The position numbers and the translations under genes were made by a program. Positions 51,006 to 64,000 of a DNA stretch of 64,000 nt are shown piece after piece; the first letter of the stretch is position 1; every line of letters starts with the position of its first letter. Source of the DNA: Temnothorax longispinosus (Eukaryota; Arthropoda; Insecta; Hymenoptera; Formicidae). The notes under the pieces are model-generated. The model was not told the DNA's origin. It made no database searches and saw nothing but the letters and a program-made list of their open reading frames with translations. The DNA lies in assembly GCF_030848805.1 (NCBI RefSeq), contig NC_092368.1, forward strand, positions 4,870,441 through 4,934,440, given 5' to 3'.

Positions 51006-53489
51006 TGTGCTGAATTTATACATAACAATTAAAATAAAAATTTGAATTGTTATACAACGTTCTCAACAAAATTAGTACTTTCTTGAAATGTTCTTGAATT
51101 GTAGAAACCGTGTGTTTTTGATGAAATTGATACATTCTTAAAATGTTTAAATTAATAAATGATAACATATAATAAAAATGTAACAAGAATAAAGTATATG
51201 AAATAATATAAATAAAAACGTTGCGAAATCCAATATGTAAAAATTCATATAAAATTATATAATTTTATAAAATGATAATAAAAGCGAAAATAAAAATAAA
51301 AAGTACCAGCAAAAAATAAAAATTAAAAAAAAACACCGGTTTTAACATCACAATTTTCAATCTGAAAAGAACGTAATTTCTGTATAAAATATAATTTACA
51401 AATAAGCAACCTTCTCAAAATTTAAGTCAGACATTTGCAAATACATCATACATAAAGTTTGGTATCTTGTAACTGTTTTTACAAAGTATCTATAAAATCA
51501 ACTAAAAGACTTCTCTATCGCAACTCTTTTCTTTGAGTGACTCGTGTGCTAAAAGCAATGCAATGTTTTCTTTTTCAATATCATCTTCTTGGAATCTCGT
51601 CTTCTTTTATATATAGAAAATATATATATATTTACAATTACTCTCTCTATAAGATCTTATATTACTGTTCAGAGAACTTTATATAAAAAATATTTCTAAA
51701 AATATATCTATCCAAGATTTATAGTAGAAATACATAGATCCTGCAAGCATTTATTCTAAAATTCGAAACTAACTAATCGAGATTCGATTACTACGCAAGT
51801 AAATATTATTTCTTATAAATATTACTCGAATCCAAAATTAAAACATGATTATTGGATTTGACTCGAATTTTTAAGTACATGTTGAACTTGATCTCATCTC
51901 TACTTATATAACACAGTGCAGTGTTTATGATTCATAATTAATTATGTGTGCGAACTATCTAATAACGAGAAAAAAGTTACGTTTCATTTTAACAGCATCA
52001 CATTAGAGCTAACCGTCGGACGCCGTGTTAAGCTGCGATTTAAATTAAATTTCTCGTGGAACAATGACGCTCTACATGCACGTTGTCGAGCGGAAGTGCC
52101 GGCCAAGCTCTGCCGGTGACACTTCCGTTGACTGGTGTAATTAACAAAACCGGAAAACCACGAAGGCCGGCTATTCGCGGAAGACTGTTGTTTGAGATCA
52201 CCTGCCGCGAGATTCTCTGACGGATTTCTTATTACGTAATTATCTCCCTGCCAGACGCTGGCTTGTTGAAACGCACAAAAGGAGCGACTCTGGCTAAATA
52301 TCACTCTTTGTTTATTTTCCGCGAAAGGAAAGTATGTTTGTCTTCCTCTGACTATTTCGAGATTTTTGTTTGTATTAATTATGCGCGTTTGTGACGCAAA
52401 ATGAAATTTCTAACAGCGAGCTTTGATGTTTAACATGCGCTCCTTAATTAAACGGAAAAAAAGCGCAGATAATTAAGATGCTTTTTCCCTTATTTTAACG
52501 TATAATTTGTATATATGTGTATATTATTTTAAATATTTCTCTCCACACACGTACAGACGCAACTATATTTTTTTCAAAAGTTTACAATAAAAAATATTTT
52601 ACTGTTTCCCATTAAATCCGTGATTTATTATATGTTTTGTTTTTACAAAATTGTAAAAATAAGAAATTTGAGTTTTATTTTAAACTATTACAAAAACTAA
52701 TTGATGTGACGATTATCAGAGCATTGATACAATTTCTTTGGATATAAAGTTGATTGTTTAGAAGTAAAGTGTAGAAATATCGATACATTTGAAATAAAGT
52801 AAGTTAAATGCTTTTGAGAGTAGAACTACTGGTTCTACCTCTCGCTCATTGTAGTGTTAAGAAGAAATCCTTTGCTGCGCCAATCGAATAATCATATTTC
52901 ATGGCATCCTCGAGCTCGCAAAAGGTCTGGCCGTGACACTTTCTCGTAGCATGGAGAAAAAGGAAGAGAAAAGGTACAGAGGCAGGGCAATTAAAATGCG
53001 GCCTGGACACAAAGGGCATGAGACCTACCGAAATTTCCACCCCGCACGTTCCACTTTTGTAGACATTTCTCAGCCGGTAATTGCCTTCCGGTCCGCGCGC
53101 ACGAGAATAACGGACGGAAGGAATGGACCGCATGAAATATCTTTTCCATACCTCTTATACCCGTACCGACGAAACAGAGAGAAAAGAGATAAGGTGCCTA
53201 AAGAGGTAAAAGAATAAAGAGAGAAGATGGACTAAAAGAGAGACTAAGTCGCAGAGCTATCTTAATTACCTGAGTCTTTAGACATCAAACTGAAACTTCA
53301 AAACCAATTATGGGCAATTTATCAGGCTTAAAAGTAATTCAAAATATCGAAAATAAAACTTATCGGTTACATAACATATTAAATATCTTAAGATATTTTT
53401 TAATCTTACGCGATTATTTTAATAAAAATAAATTTAAATCTTTCCTATCTTTCTCTGTAAATGTCGTTCAAAGGTTCGATTGCTTCTTT
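51006..53489. other. Non-coding stretch, AT-rich then mixed
   Basis: The stretch is extremely AT-rich to about 51.96 kb, with no further copy of the acyl-CoA-synthetase exon that I could recognise beyond a short shared AAGTACCAGCA at about 51302. From 52.0 to 53.2 kb it is GC-richer, with unassigned overlapping frames on both strands. Confidence 0.5.
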
Positions 53490-53624
53490 GGCCCGTATTC
53501 TGAACGCATTTTTATTGATAAATGCGCGCATTTATTTCTGGGATGCTATATAACGTGAACTATAGCATCTCAGAAATAAATGTGCGCGGCATTTATCGAT
53601 AAAAGTGCGTCCAAAATACGGGTC
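53490..53624. mobile_element. Short MITE-like hairpin element, 135 bp
   Basis: The left arm starts GGCCCGTATTCTGAACGCAT and runs through GATAAATGCGCGCATTTATTTCTGGGATGCTATA. The right arm mirrors this almost completely and ends ...CAAAATACGGGTC. The arms meet around TAACGTGAAC, so nearly the whole element is one imperfect hairpin. It has no coding capacity. The size and structure fit a non-autonomous DNA transposon derivative. A clear target-site duplication was not seen. Confidence 0.85.
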
Positions 53625-56600
53625 TGTGACTTTAATAACTTCCATTAAATCTATTCGATATTTTTGTTATTATAAATTATGTTATTTCCAAGGAAATATT
53701 CAGCTGCAGATATCAAAAAATATTTGTTCCCTGTAGAGCATTTATAACTGTCGAACAAAATTGGAGAAATCGAAAAGGCTCCATAACTCTTTCGGTATAA
53801 GAGCCGTATGCTGATTGTGCCCGATCACGGATCTTAGTATATCATTTTTCACGCGATCGATAACAGCATGACGGCATCGCGAACCTGCACATGTAAGTCA
53901 AAATCGATGATTCGGTATTATTCGAGCGGGAACGACGCGTTCGCATAACTTTCATCGATACGGCACGGCGCAACGCGTGGCAAAAGACGCATGATCGCAG
54001 CACGATCTTGCAAAAATCAGCTTTTAGGAGTTTCCATTCTGCAGTAAAAGAAAACGACACGTTTGAAAAAGCCTGGTGTGCGAGACGACGAAAGTTTTGA
54101 GAAAGGCGTGCTCGCAAAAGAGTGGATGCGAAATGCTGAATCGAAGCCCGTTGCCGTGCGACAAAAGGCCGAAACTTTCGACGCCGCGAATTGCGCGCAA
54201 AGGAAATCCCGGCATTGCTGCGAGCTCGTCGCCTCCGACGCGCGCCGCTTCGATAGTCGCGGTATTGTAAGATCTTCGTGTACAAAATTCATTTCCGGCG
54301 AATAGATGAATATTTCGCTAAGGCGGCTTAAGTTTTCGCTCGGATATGTCTTTCTCGTGTCGCATAAATCTTTGCGCGAGGCAGATGATTTATTTTCTAA
54401 GGAAAGATTTATTAAAAAGTCTAGCGGAGAATTATAAGAATCTATTAGCAAAGTGACAACGTGTCATATGCAAATGACGATAAAACTAAATAAAACAAAT
54501 GGTATGACGGAAGTACTAGGTAAATGCAAAAATTTTTAAACAAAATCAAGAAAGCTAATTTGAATAAGGATAAATACCTAAAATTTATACGTTGTGTTAA
54601 ATGTCAATCGATAAATTAAATAATAGTACATCTTCGAATTTCTTATATCAGAGTGAACGAAAACATATTTTATACTTTGCACATTTGTGCAGACGCATTG
54701 CGACGTTTAATCACGTTAAAAGGTATAAGAAGCGGAGTCTGCGCTAACGTTTCATGCAAATATTGGTTACAATTCCTTCTCTCTGTGCCGCGACATAAAG
54801 ATTTATAAAAAAAAGTCGCGTCGCTGTCGAATCTTATTTCCAATCGTTGATTTGTGAAAAACGGCGAGACGATCTTCGCTCTCGTTCGCCTGCCTCTTTC
54901 CATCCTATACGCTCCTTCTATATTCCTTTTACGGTCCCGCTCTCTCACAGTGACCGCGAAAGGAAAAAGAGCGTGTACTCAAGAGATTGGTTATAAAGAG
55001 CAAACAGAAAGGAATCGATGTAATTGAGGTGAATCGGGCATCTTTTTCTTTCTTCCTTTCTCTCTCTCTCCTTCTCCTTCTTTGTCTCGTGGGGCCCGAG
55101 CTTTCCACGAGAAATTGTATCCGAGAAAATGGCAAAGATCACGTCAGAGACTGCATTATTCAGCACCGGTTCGGTAAATCTATATATACATGGCCGCCCT
55201 TTCATCCACAGTAACGTAAATCCTTTCCTTTTCCTAACCGTCCGCTCTCTCTCCTCTCCTTCTCCTTTTCTTTCTCTGTCTTTTTTTCACTTCTTTAATT
55301 TTTCGAATTACGTGCCGAACTGTTTGTACAATACTCCTGGCGAACGTAGCTTCGAGATATAGTTCGAGAACCGCTATCGCTTCGCTTTCGACTCGATCCC
55401 GCGCGTAAGCGCAAACCACTTCTATTGCGCCGTTTATCATCGATCTCGCTGCTTTATTAGGCGTGACTGATTGATGTCCTTATTACCGGACCCGAATTCG
55501 TACCCGAAAAATTATCCCATTTCCACGGCCGTCCGCCCGCCGCCGACGAGTCGCTTTTCCGGATGTTGAATCCGTCTCCGGACGCGGATTCAGCCCGCGT
55601 GAGAAATCCGGAAATCATAAATCACCGAGCGCGGCGAATTGTTGACGGAGTATATTTTGAAAAAGAACTCTCCTCTCCGGGCTCCGTCATTGTCAGTCGT
55701 ATAATTAATTGATCCATCGCGCGGTAAGAGGAAGGACTGAAGAGAAAGGGGTAGACAGGCACAGAGAATTCTCAATCATTTATCCGAGATTCCACCCGCC
55801 GTCAATTTGAGGAGAAAACCCAGTTAAGGAGAAATCAATTTTTTAAAATATAATTTGCTCGTTAAAATGAAAAGTGTAGTAATCGAAGAGAATTCCGCAT
55901 CCTGATTTATTGCAACTTCTACACTTTGTATAGCTTCAAATATTCTAGATTAATCTAATTTTTTGTTACAGACTATTATTTTTCTACTTATACCTATATC
56001 TCGCCGTAAAGATGAAATGTATATACAAATCTTTCTCTATTGCTGAGCTAGAAACACCAGATGTCTTTCTAATCGCATAAACTCCAAGATCTCATTGTTA
56101 GTATGAAAGGGCAGAAGTTTGGATTTAACTTTTCTTTTCAGCTCTTCAATCATCCCTTCGTCGAGTTACGAGCGAAAACGTCGCCGTTGTCTCTTAATGG
56201 AATAATAATGCGGCATTATGACGATTCTCAGGACGCGGAAAACCAACTGGGAAAATAGAGCGGGATTCCTTTCCCATCCGTTGAGAGCAATTCCTCGAAT
56301 ACTTGTTTACTCTCCCATTTACTCTTCTGTTTCTCTGATAAAGCGATGCCGGCGCCGGCCATGCCGCGACCCTCGAAGAAACTCTCCGGCTTCCAGCGTT
56401 TTCCGACGTTCGCGGCAATTAACATCGCGCTTTACAGCACTCCAATATCTTTCCGTATCCCGAGTCCCGAGCACCGCGCCGCCGCGCCGACCGGTTACCC
56501 GTGAGTGCTCGGAAATGGCGTCGTCGTCCTGGGAAATATATCGCGACGCGGTAAGCGAGGGCTTACTCGGGAAAAGCGATTTTTCACGCGGTCGATCGAG

Positions 56601-58345
56601 CAGGCCGCGACGGCGTAAAATATTGCACATATAGCTATAATAGACCGTTCGAAAAGAGCTCTTCCTATATTCTTGTTCTGTTCATTTTATCTACTCTCGG
56701 GATCTCGCGTAACTTTTAAGTCCTAATAGCTTTAGTGGCCTTACTCCGTACGACACCCCGTGTGAGTGAATATGTACGTATGTGTGTGTGTCGCTTTGCT
56801 TACTTTGTCCCGGGCTTAACGTTCTATCCTTAGCATGTGCAGACACTTTAGTCTCATAAATAATGATTGGCGTGAGGAGACATTAGAAATTAAATTAAAT
56901 TATAGCAGTTATACCGATCAATCTTGATAAAAATAAATAGAGTGACAGCCATGACGTGTTTGCATAATTCATCTTAATCCCATAATTAGCAGTCCTAAGC
57001 CGAGCACAGTCCCTACTTTACTCTGTCGTGTCAAACTTGCAAAGAATATCGATCAGCATGGCAAGACATTTCGAATTTAAATTCATCAATCAATGTCCGA
57101 GAGAAATAAAAGATTTATTAATAAAAATTTATTTATATTTTATATGCAGTCACGTAATTTTCAATATTGGTCATTTGCAATCTTAATATTTATTGTTTGA
57201 CAAATATATTTAAATTTTTAATTTAAATTTCATTCTTAACACTTTGCGCTTCCATGCCAATTCCGAAAAAAAAAAAAAACGATTGACGCGAGTCAAACTC
57301 GTCATATGGTAGTCGGGGCCCGTGATTTATTCACACTGGGAATTTGGAATTTACGAGCCAAAGGGTATTGGCTGAATGAAATCGGTTTCGCCTTTTCACG
57401 TCATCACGATGCACTAAATGCATCCGTTGGATTGAGAGCCCGTTCGATGCGTCCAGCCCGTCCTTGACGCAGCGGCGCATTCGCGTAAATATGCATGCGT
57501 GTAATCCGTGCGTTTAGACTCATTCGAGTAATCGAAGTCTGTGTGAACATCAGTACTTAGATAATCCGGAAAGTACGCGGCAGAAAGCATTTGCAGAGTT
57601 TCAAAAGGTTCAAAACAATTTCATAACGAATATTAGAAAATATTTTACTAAAGTGAAACTTCATTTCGTAAACATTAAATATGGATCTTATATATTTAAA
57701 TATATAACATATGACAAACGTAAGGAAAAAATAAAAATCTAATTAAAAAAAAAACAGCTGTATTGGCAAATTGACTTGCGAGATATAAGCACTAATTAAG
57801 ACCGGTTGTGTTAATATAATAAATATTTTCACAACATTTTCGCATTGCTCATTTATTCAGTGTAATCATCGCGAACTAGAGAGCATTATTATAGCATAAT
57901 GCTTATATTAATTATTTGCGCAAAACAGGCCTCTTACGCGAAATCATTCGTGCGCGACGATACAGAATTAATGAGCCTCGAAACTAATTAAAATCGTCTA
58001 AGAGCCGCGAGAAATCGCGGCTCTCTCGACATCATCTTGATATATAAGTCGGAAGGAATAACGGCGCGGCGGCGAGGAGATGATAAAATAGGGCGTGATA
58101 GTAGAGCTCGGTTATCCTACAAGCGCTTTATAGGCACGTACCACAGTATACCGCATCATTGTGGCTCAGTGGTTTCCAAATTATAGCTTGCGTGCTTAAA
58201 GAGGAATAGAATTTCATTAAGAAACTGATGGCAAGATAACTTTCATATTCATATAAATAAATAAATATTCCTATATTATTTTAGTAAGAATTTCTTTTTG
58301 ATATTCAAGGATATGTAATTTTAGCGCAATACATAATCAACAATA
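53625..58345. other. Non-coding stretch, no supported gene
   Basis: CpG-rich patches at 53.9-54.4 kb and 55.4-56.6 kb carry long overlapping frames on both strands (for example 53842-54285 and 54017-54451 on minus), which is a sign of stop-poor composition rather than genes. A pyrimidine-rich stretch lies near 55.04-55.29 kb, and a run of 13 As near 57.27 kb. Confidence 0.55.
58001..58024 (+). other. Perfect 10-bp hairpin capped by a GAAA tetraloop
   Basis: AGAGCCGCGA pairs exactly with TCGCGGCTCT around GAAA, a GNRA tetraloop, which is an especially stable RNA fold if the plus strand is transcribed. The stem is GC-rich within AT-richer sequence. It may be an RNA regulatory structure or a chance hairpin, and no known RNA family was recognised. 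Confidence 0.7.
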
Positions 58346-58845
58346 CACTGTTGAAAACAGAGGTCCTGTGTGTTAGAAAAAGTCCTTGTTAAAATTTTTG
58401 TGTAAAATAATCAACACATACGTGTGTAGATTTAACATATGCCTGCTATGTTAATTGAATTTTACAAATTCAAAATGTAAAATAATTAAAATAACTTAAA
58501 AAATATGTTAAAGTAACACAATTTGAACGTATTTATTAAATGTGTTACAATTTACAGAAAAAGAATGTTGATTTTACTCTATAAAAAAAGTAGGAATAAA
58601 AATTTACAGAAATAGAGTGATTTTATCTTACAATCTCAACTTCAACATAAAAGTTATGTTAATTGTACATATAATTAACTTCAAATTACGATCAGAATTA
58701 CATTTCCTTTCTGTTGAAATATTTTAACATAATATCAGTGTTACCACTTAACACATCCATATTATGTTAAATTAACACAAAAATTTGAGTGGACCGTTTT
58801 GGACATGTAATTTATGTTATATTTAACACAAATTTTCCAACAGTG
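58346..58845. mobile_element. MITE-like element, about 500 bp, with TA target-site duplication
   Basis: The ends are CACTGTTGAAAA on the left and TTTTCCAACAGTG on the right, forming a terminal inverted repeat. Both are flanked directly by TA, the target-site duplication expected of Tc1/mariner-type elements. The interior is AT-rich with recurring TTAACACA and TGTTAA motifs, and no transposase frame. This fits a non-autonomous element mobilised by a Tc1/mariner-family transposase. Confidence 0.78.
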
Positions 58846-58847
58846 TA

Positions 58848-61800
58848 GGCATTAGACATTTTATTAAATAATGAAAGAATGAGAGAGAATGTAGGAAAAG
58901 CTATATAAGATCCGCTAAATAGATAAAATGACACCTTCACGTTTTATCCATATTTTTGTACTATTATCTAGCTGACGCAATGTGGTCAGAAAATGAGTTT
59001 TGCCGAAAAACGAAGCGAAACAACAAAGAAACAGTCGTAATTAGCAGTCCCACTAATTGCATCGAGTGCCGCGCTCGTTGGGGACCGCATCGCGATAAAT
59101 TATTATGCGAAACGCTCGAAATGTACGCGGCGAAATATAGAAGGAATACCCTCGCCCAGCGCGCAATTAGCTGGATCCATGAATTTTTCAAAACGGACGG
59201 CATATCGTTCCGGAATGGTGTATATCGCACACCGGCTCGAATCAGAGCGCGATAATGTAATAAAAGTAACGACATTAATGGGTACATTATTAATGCAGGT
59301 AAATTATTCGAGAGTCATTATTGCAAGAAATGCAGTTACATTTCGGGCGAACGTTTTGAGATTTCTCCCCAATATCGCTCAGAATTTCCGACCGACAATT
59401 TCCACTAACGTCAAAGTCAGCGGAAATTACGAGTATAATTTCGCTTGAATTTTCGAAATTACGTTGCAGCATCGCGTTTTTTGCCGAGTTACGCAAACAT
59501 CAATCTGACTAATCACAAGTGTAATGAGTTCTGAATACTGCCTGCAGCCATAAGGATTATCACGCGCTAACACACTAGATACGTATGTTTTAGACATCAC
59601 GGATAATATTATATTTTGTAATAAAGTAAAAATTCGTGCGCTTGAAAGCTGTCTTACGAATAACTAATTTCAATAATAACATCCGGTTAGTTACGAATCT
59701 GAACATATTTCATCAACCACTTTTAATGATTCTGAGATATTAATATTTCCGTAATAGCATGTCAAGAATTTGCGGATTCCCACAAAATGCTGATGCCTTC
59801 GGTTGCGAGTATCCGATACAATCTTTCCCCGACAATCTCTGCATACATTATGTCGGAAATCCCAGGACATTGTGAGAGTTTCATTTGCACGCAATGCATA
59901 CACCGGTGCATTACACTCCACGTATTTGTCAGATCAATAACCGTGATGCAAGATACGCGGATTGATGTATGACAAAGTTCTGTCACGCTATCTAAGCTTT
60001 TAGACTTTACGTGCCTCTATTAGTACCTGTTCACTATTTATAGCAAATATCTTCTTCGTTTTTATTACTTCATTAAAATTTTCGTGTTTTATTTTTGATA
60101 ACAGAAAGAAGAAAAAATTGGAAAATAAATCAGATTTTATAACCTCGTTCGATAAATTGATTCGATAAATTTCTTTTGAGTTACAATACTAATTCTTATA
60201 ATTGTTAGGTAGAAACTAGTCCAATATCTAATTCTAATTATAATTCTATTTAAAAAATAATTTTTTCTTCGTCTCGCGCGATGGCTGTTCGAAGCAACGA
60301 TGTATAAATATAACATATGGAAATGTCAAAAAGTATTCGATATTCTTGCAAGCTTTTCTGTTTAAAATGCATGTCCGAAAAAACGTGCACTGGTAAAAGC
60401 AAATACGTAAAAATCTCTAAAAATGGCATGGTTCTCTGATACTGTCAAAAAATATAACGTCAGAAATCCGCAATAGAAATATCAATGGAATCGGAAAATA
60501 GAAATAACAATAGAAATGTCTCACGTATTGTATATTTCTGCACTATGATAAATATTCTATTTACCCTACATAGTCTACATGATATGATATTTCGATGTTC
60601 GAACTGCGAATCTCTGACTCGTTCAACACACTTTAACATCGGGCACGAAAATCTCGCGGATTCAAAGCGAACGCGAACAGAAGAACAATAAAAGAGCGGT
60701 TCATCTACGTGTCGTAATTTAGGTCGAGGCGACAGGTCCCGCGATAAATGCATGGCCCTTTAAGTGGTCGCCTCGTGGCGGCGCGGCGTGAGGATCCTCG
60801 TGGGAAACCTGGTAGTGAAATACGGCGAAAAAATTGTCCCCACGAGGATGCCGCGGACGAACGGGCTCGATTTAGATAAAAATTTCCGACGTTTGTCACG
60901 CTCTTCCCTAATTAAAGGCACTGGGATTAATGGCGGCAATTTTCCGACGAACCTTCCCTCGGCCGATCGATCCGTTCGAATTTCTTTTCCGCGCTTCCTA
61001 TCTTTATGTTGTTCGGAAAATTCTGGCTTACCAGGGACACAAAAGACGTCGGTCGTCGTCGTCGTTTCGTTTGTCCAACTATTGCAACTTTTTCAGCAGT
61101 TGCAGTCACACCAGCACAGTCATCTCAATCACACTCACGTGCGTGTGGGATTAAACGTTTTGCTTTCGCGTAAAAAGTAATCAAATCAGAAAGAAACCGA
61201 AAAAAAGCATACTGATGCGCCGGCTAAATCCGCTGGCGTAATGAGACGGCAGGTGCAGATATGTAGCGATACGCTTTGTTAATGTAACTATTATAATTCT
61301 AGCATTACAGCGAGTTATTAATGGCAAGAACAAAAAGGTATTGTATATTAATGATATTTTAGCTTTGCTTTGTGCTCATCATGGGCGTGTGCAGAGGTCG
61401 GTATTGTCGGTAACACTCGACAGAATGCTTATTAATTATTTGATAAATAATTGTAAATGTAAAAAATAAAATTAATATTTGTTTCTGATTATATTTACAT
61501 ATTTGCGATAATAATGACGTAATTGTAAATATTACTGCGTTATACTCAAAAGATTATAAAATTTACCGGCACATATTAATTAAATTAAAATCTCTCTTTA
61601 ATAATCCAAAATTTAATAATTCAAAATAAATATCTCTCAAAAAAATCTTTTTTTCGCTTTTAATATATCTCGATAATGAAAGATTAAAATTTCGTTAAAA
61701 CTTGATCTAAAAGTTAACTTAAAGAAAGTTATAAGTTAAAGAATGTAGTTTGTATTTATTAGTTGCTTTGATTCTTACAAAGTACTTTTACGATTACTCT

Positions 61801-64000
61801 CTTTGATTTTATCTTAGAAACTTTGTTTCTAAATTTTTTTAAGTAAAAAGCCTCTTTCAATAAATGAAAGAGATCGCAGATAAAAAGAGCAACGTTCATT
61901 TCCGGCAATTCGGCGGATATGTAGTAGAAGATCGTGCGCGAAATAAAAAAAACAAAATAATTGAAATAAATTTCATTAATCGAGGTTTCTTTTGCGAAGG
62001 CGTTCGTGAAAGATAATTTCCGAATAGCAGTCATCGAGCTTGCAACTTCGTCAGCGATTCCGTTCGTTCAGTACATTTGCGTAGGAGATTAAAGTTTTCT
62101 ACTTCAATGGCGGATCGGATGGAACGGCCATGTAAAAAGGCGGTCGGACCTGTACATTTGCAGTCCAGCTAAGCAAAAACGCCGCTTCAATTTAATCCGG
62201 ACGGTTACGGCCAATTTAACATTAATACTCGAGGGTTTCACCGTGAAAAAAGTTACGCCTCTGCGAGAGTTCTATCGCGCCGATAATAAATTAAACTTCT
62301 CGTTCTACCATCGACATAGATGCTAACTTTTGCATTCTCTTGCGACACTCAAACTATTTTTCACAACGGGATACATATATATTTATAATACAGATATCTG
62401 GGCGAGCCGAGAGAAGTAAGAAGACTTTTGTCATTTTTCACATAGTTTGGTAACACCGTTCGTACCATATGGATCATAAATTTTATATATTTTATATAGT
62501 GAAGACGCAGAAAAAACATTTCTTGGAATGAAAAATCTTGCGGATAAAGCGCTTTAGGGAAAAGTCGAAAATGGAAAAGTCACAGCAAGATAAGCTGGTA
62601 AATATCAGTTTATATTTTATTTATTATAGTTTATTTTACAATAATTTTATATCTGTTAAGCATAAATTTATAGAAAAAAGTTTCTTTGTGTTTTTATCTC
62701 CTTTATTAGCTTTCGATCAAAATTTTCTCGTAGACAAGTTAATCGTATAATGTTTTAATTTGATCCGCATGTTGGATGACGGTTGGACGAGTTACATCAG
62801 GCCGAGATGTAAACGAGAAAAACTTGCAGTCCTTAAAACTAGCCGTAGAAGGTGGCATTAGCGGTCGCGAATTTGTCGACCACCATAATTTATTTAAATT
62901 CTTGCGAAATGTAAATCCGCTGGCAAACCCACGCGCACGCACGCGTTAAAATGACGCGGTGGGGCGTGCTCGTCCTAAACGACGTTACGCGTGTTTCCGC
63001 ATGATATTATCAGCCTTAGCCATCGCCGTGGTGGCATCTAATGAGATTCGCCGTGTCGCAAGGCACACACTTGCAGCTAGTTTCCATCATAAACGGCCCT
63101 CGCACCGCGCACACCGAGTGCGGCGTGTCTTACACTCATAGCTATGCGCCCCGGTTGTTCGCTACGACGATCAGGCGCCTCTAACGAGTGTTTAAACTAA
63201 GCTTGTTAACCAGCCACGGATGAGCAAAGGACCGCGTTGCAGTGACATGACCTATCGGATTTAAACGACGATCTCCCGACCTTCGACCTAAAAACCGCAA
63301 CGCTTTTGGTTTCGCCATTCTCACGTGTCCGCACCTACGTTAAAAAAAAAGCGCGATTTTTATGACTCAGCTACACTCGTTAACGACGGCGACGTTAGAA
63401 AGCGGAGCGCGTAACTAGAAGAAGGATTTTTAGATGTTCATAACATGCTTGCGTCATCTAATTTATTTTACATCTATTTATCGTTATATTTAATATAATA
63501 TTTAATTCATATTTATATTATTGGTATATTTAATGTCTGATGTACAAGGATAAAACTTTATAAAAATTAAAAGAAACATTTTTCTAAGTGCTATAATAGA
63601 TAAGTATAAAGGAAAAGTGAATATTACGTGTAGCACATTGTTAAGTTAAAAGTACATGTTAAATATTTGAAACTATTTTAAACATTTTAAATATTTTAAA
63701 GTATTTTTGAAGTAAATTTTAGAAAAAGTAAAAACTAATATTGCAAGGGAAAATAACTTTCCTGAACGAGATATGTTACTCCAACAGCATTTTGTCATTA
63801 TGTTGCGAGGTTTGTACATTTTACATAATATTACAAGGACCATAATGAGTACCTTGTTAAAGTTTCTGTTGTTATAGAAGAAAAGCATTTGCCTCGGCGT
63901 AGATTACTGTTGCAAAGTTGACCTCTATACACGCTCGTCCTGAAATAAGCGATTCATTTATAACGAAGAACTTCCGAAAACAGGAGACTCATTTAACAAA
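58848..64000. other. Non-coding stretch, no supported gene
   Basis: Several patches carry open frames, the neatest being 58980-59255 on plus (start MWSENEFCRKTKRN). It has no recognisable domain and a long opposing frame on minus. Sequence from 61.4 to 62.0 kb and from 63.4 kb onward is AT-rich. No exon, RNA gene or further mobile element is supported. Confidence 0.55.

Noticed and set aside
53842..54451. Two long minus-strand frames in different phases, with plus-strand frames opposite
   Set aside because: Several frames open at once on both strands indicates stop-poor GC-rich DNA rather than coding selection.
55234..55440. Minus-strand frame with a basic, helical-looking C-terminus
   Set aside because: The basic tail is the translation of a pyrimidine-rich low-complexity tract on the plus strand.
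58980..59255. Protein-like plus frame (MWSENEFCRKTKRN...)
   Set aside because: It has no recognisable domain, no splice signals and no family. A 107-codon frame overlaps it on minus.
1..64000. CRISPR arrays, bacterial operons, rRNA genes and telomeric TTAGG arrays were looked for
   Set aside because: None is present. The repeats seen are microsatellites and transposon-type inverted repeats.

Overview
The window looks like about 64 kb of insect nuclear DNA, probably from an ant or another hymenopteran. This is inferred from three things: a moderately AT-rich background in which CpG is not depleted, many short terminal-inverted-repeat (MITE-type) elements, and recognisable pieces of two insect gene families. 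No bacterial-style gene layout is present. Almost all long open frames are chance frames: they overlap one another on both strands in CpG-rich patches and match nothing I recognise.

Only one likely functional coding segment can be defended. It is an internal exon on the minus strand at 45997-46129, encoding the first half of an immunoglobulin domain in the style of Sidestep-family (Side/Beat system) cell-surface receptors, with good splice sites at both ends. Such genes have very long introns, so much of the window may be intron of this one gene, but no other exon of it could be identified.

The most interesting discovery is inside an AT-rich block (about 48.9-52.0 kb). Two GC-richer islets on the plus strand, at 50349-50551 and 50918-51005, are diverged copies of the same thing: the C-terminal exon of a luciferase-like / 4-coumarate-CoA-ligase-like acyl-CoA synthetase (ANL superfamily). 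The first copy keeps the LRGGV and TGK motifs but carries a one-base frameshift. The second has an internal stop and has lost the motif glycine and lysine. They look like relics of a tandemly duplicated adenylating-enzyme gene lying opposite the Sidestep-like gene.

The repeat content includes a 525-bp foldback element with about 240-nt arms (6385-6909), three MITE-like elements (36467-36718, 53490-53624, 58346-58845), several microsatellites, and some perfect hairpins and palindromes. A 4.4-kb block at 21765-26165 differs sharply from its surroundings: it is rich in G and T, then in G and A, on the plus strand, with long G runs and no intact frame. It is probably a heavily decayed retroelement or a foreign or misassembled insert. 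Everything else is intronic or intergenic DNA in which no supported gene was seen.
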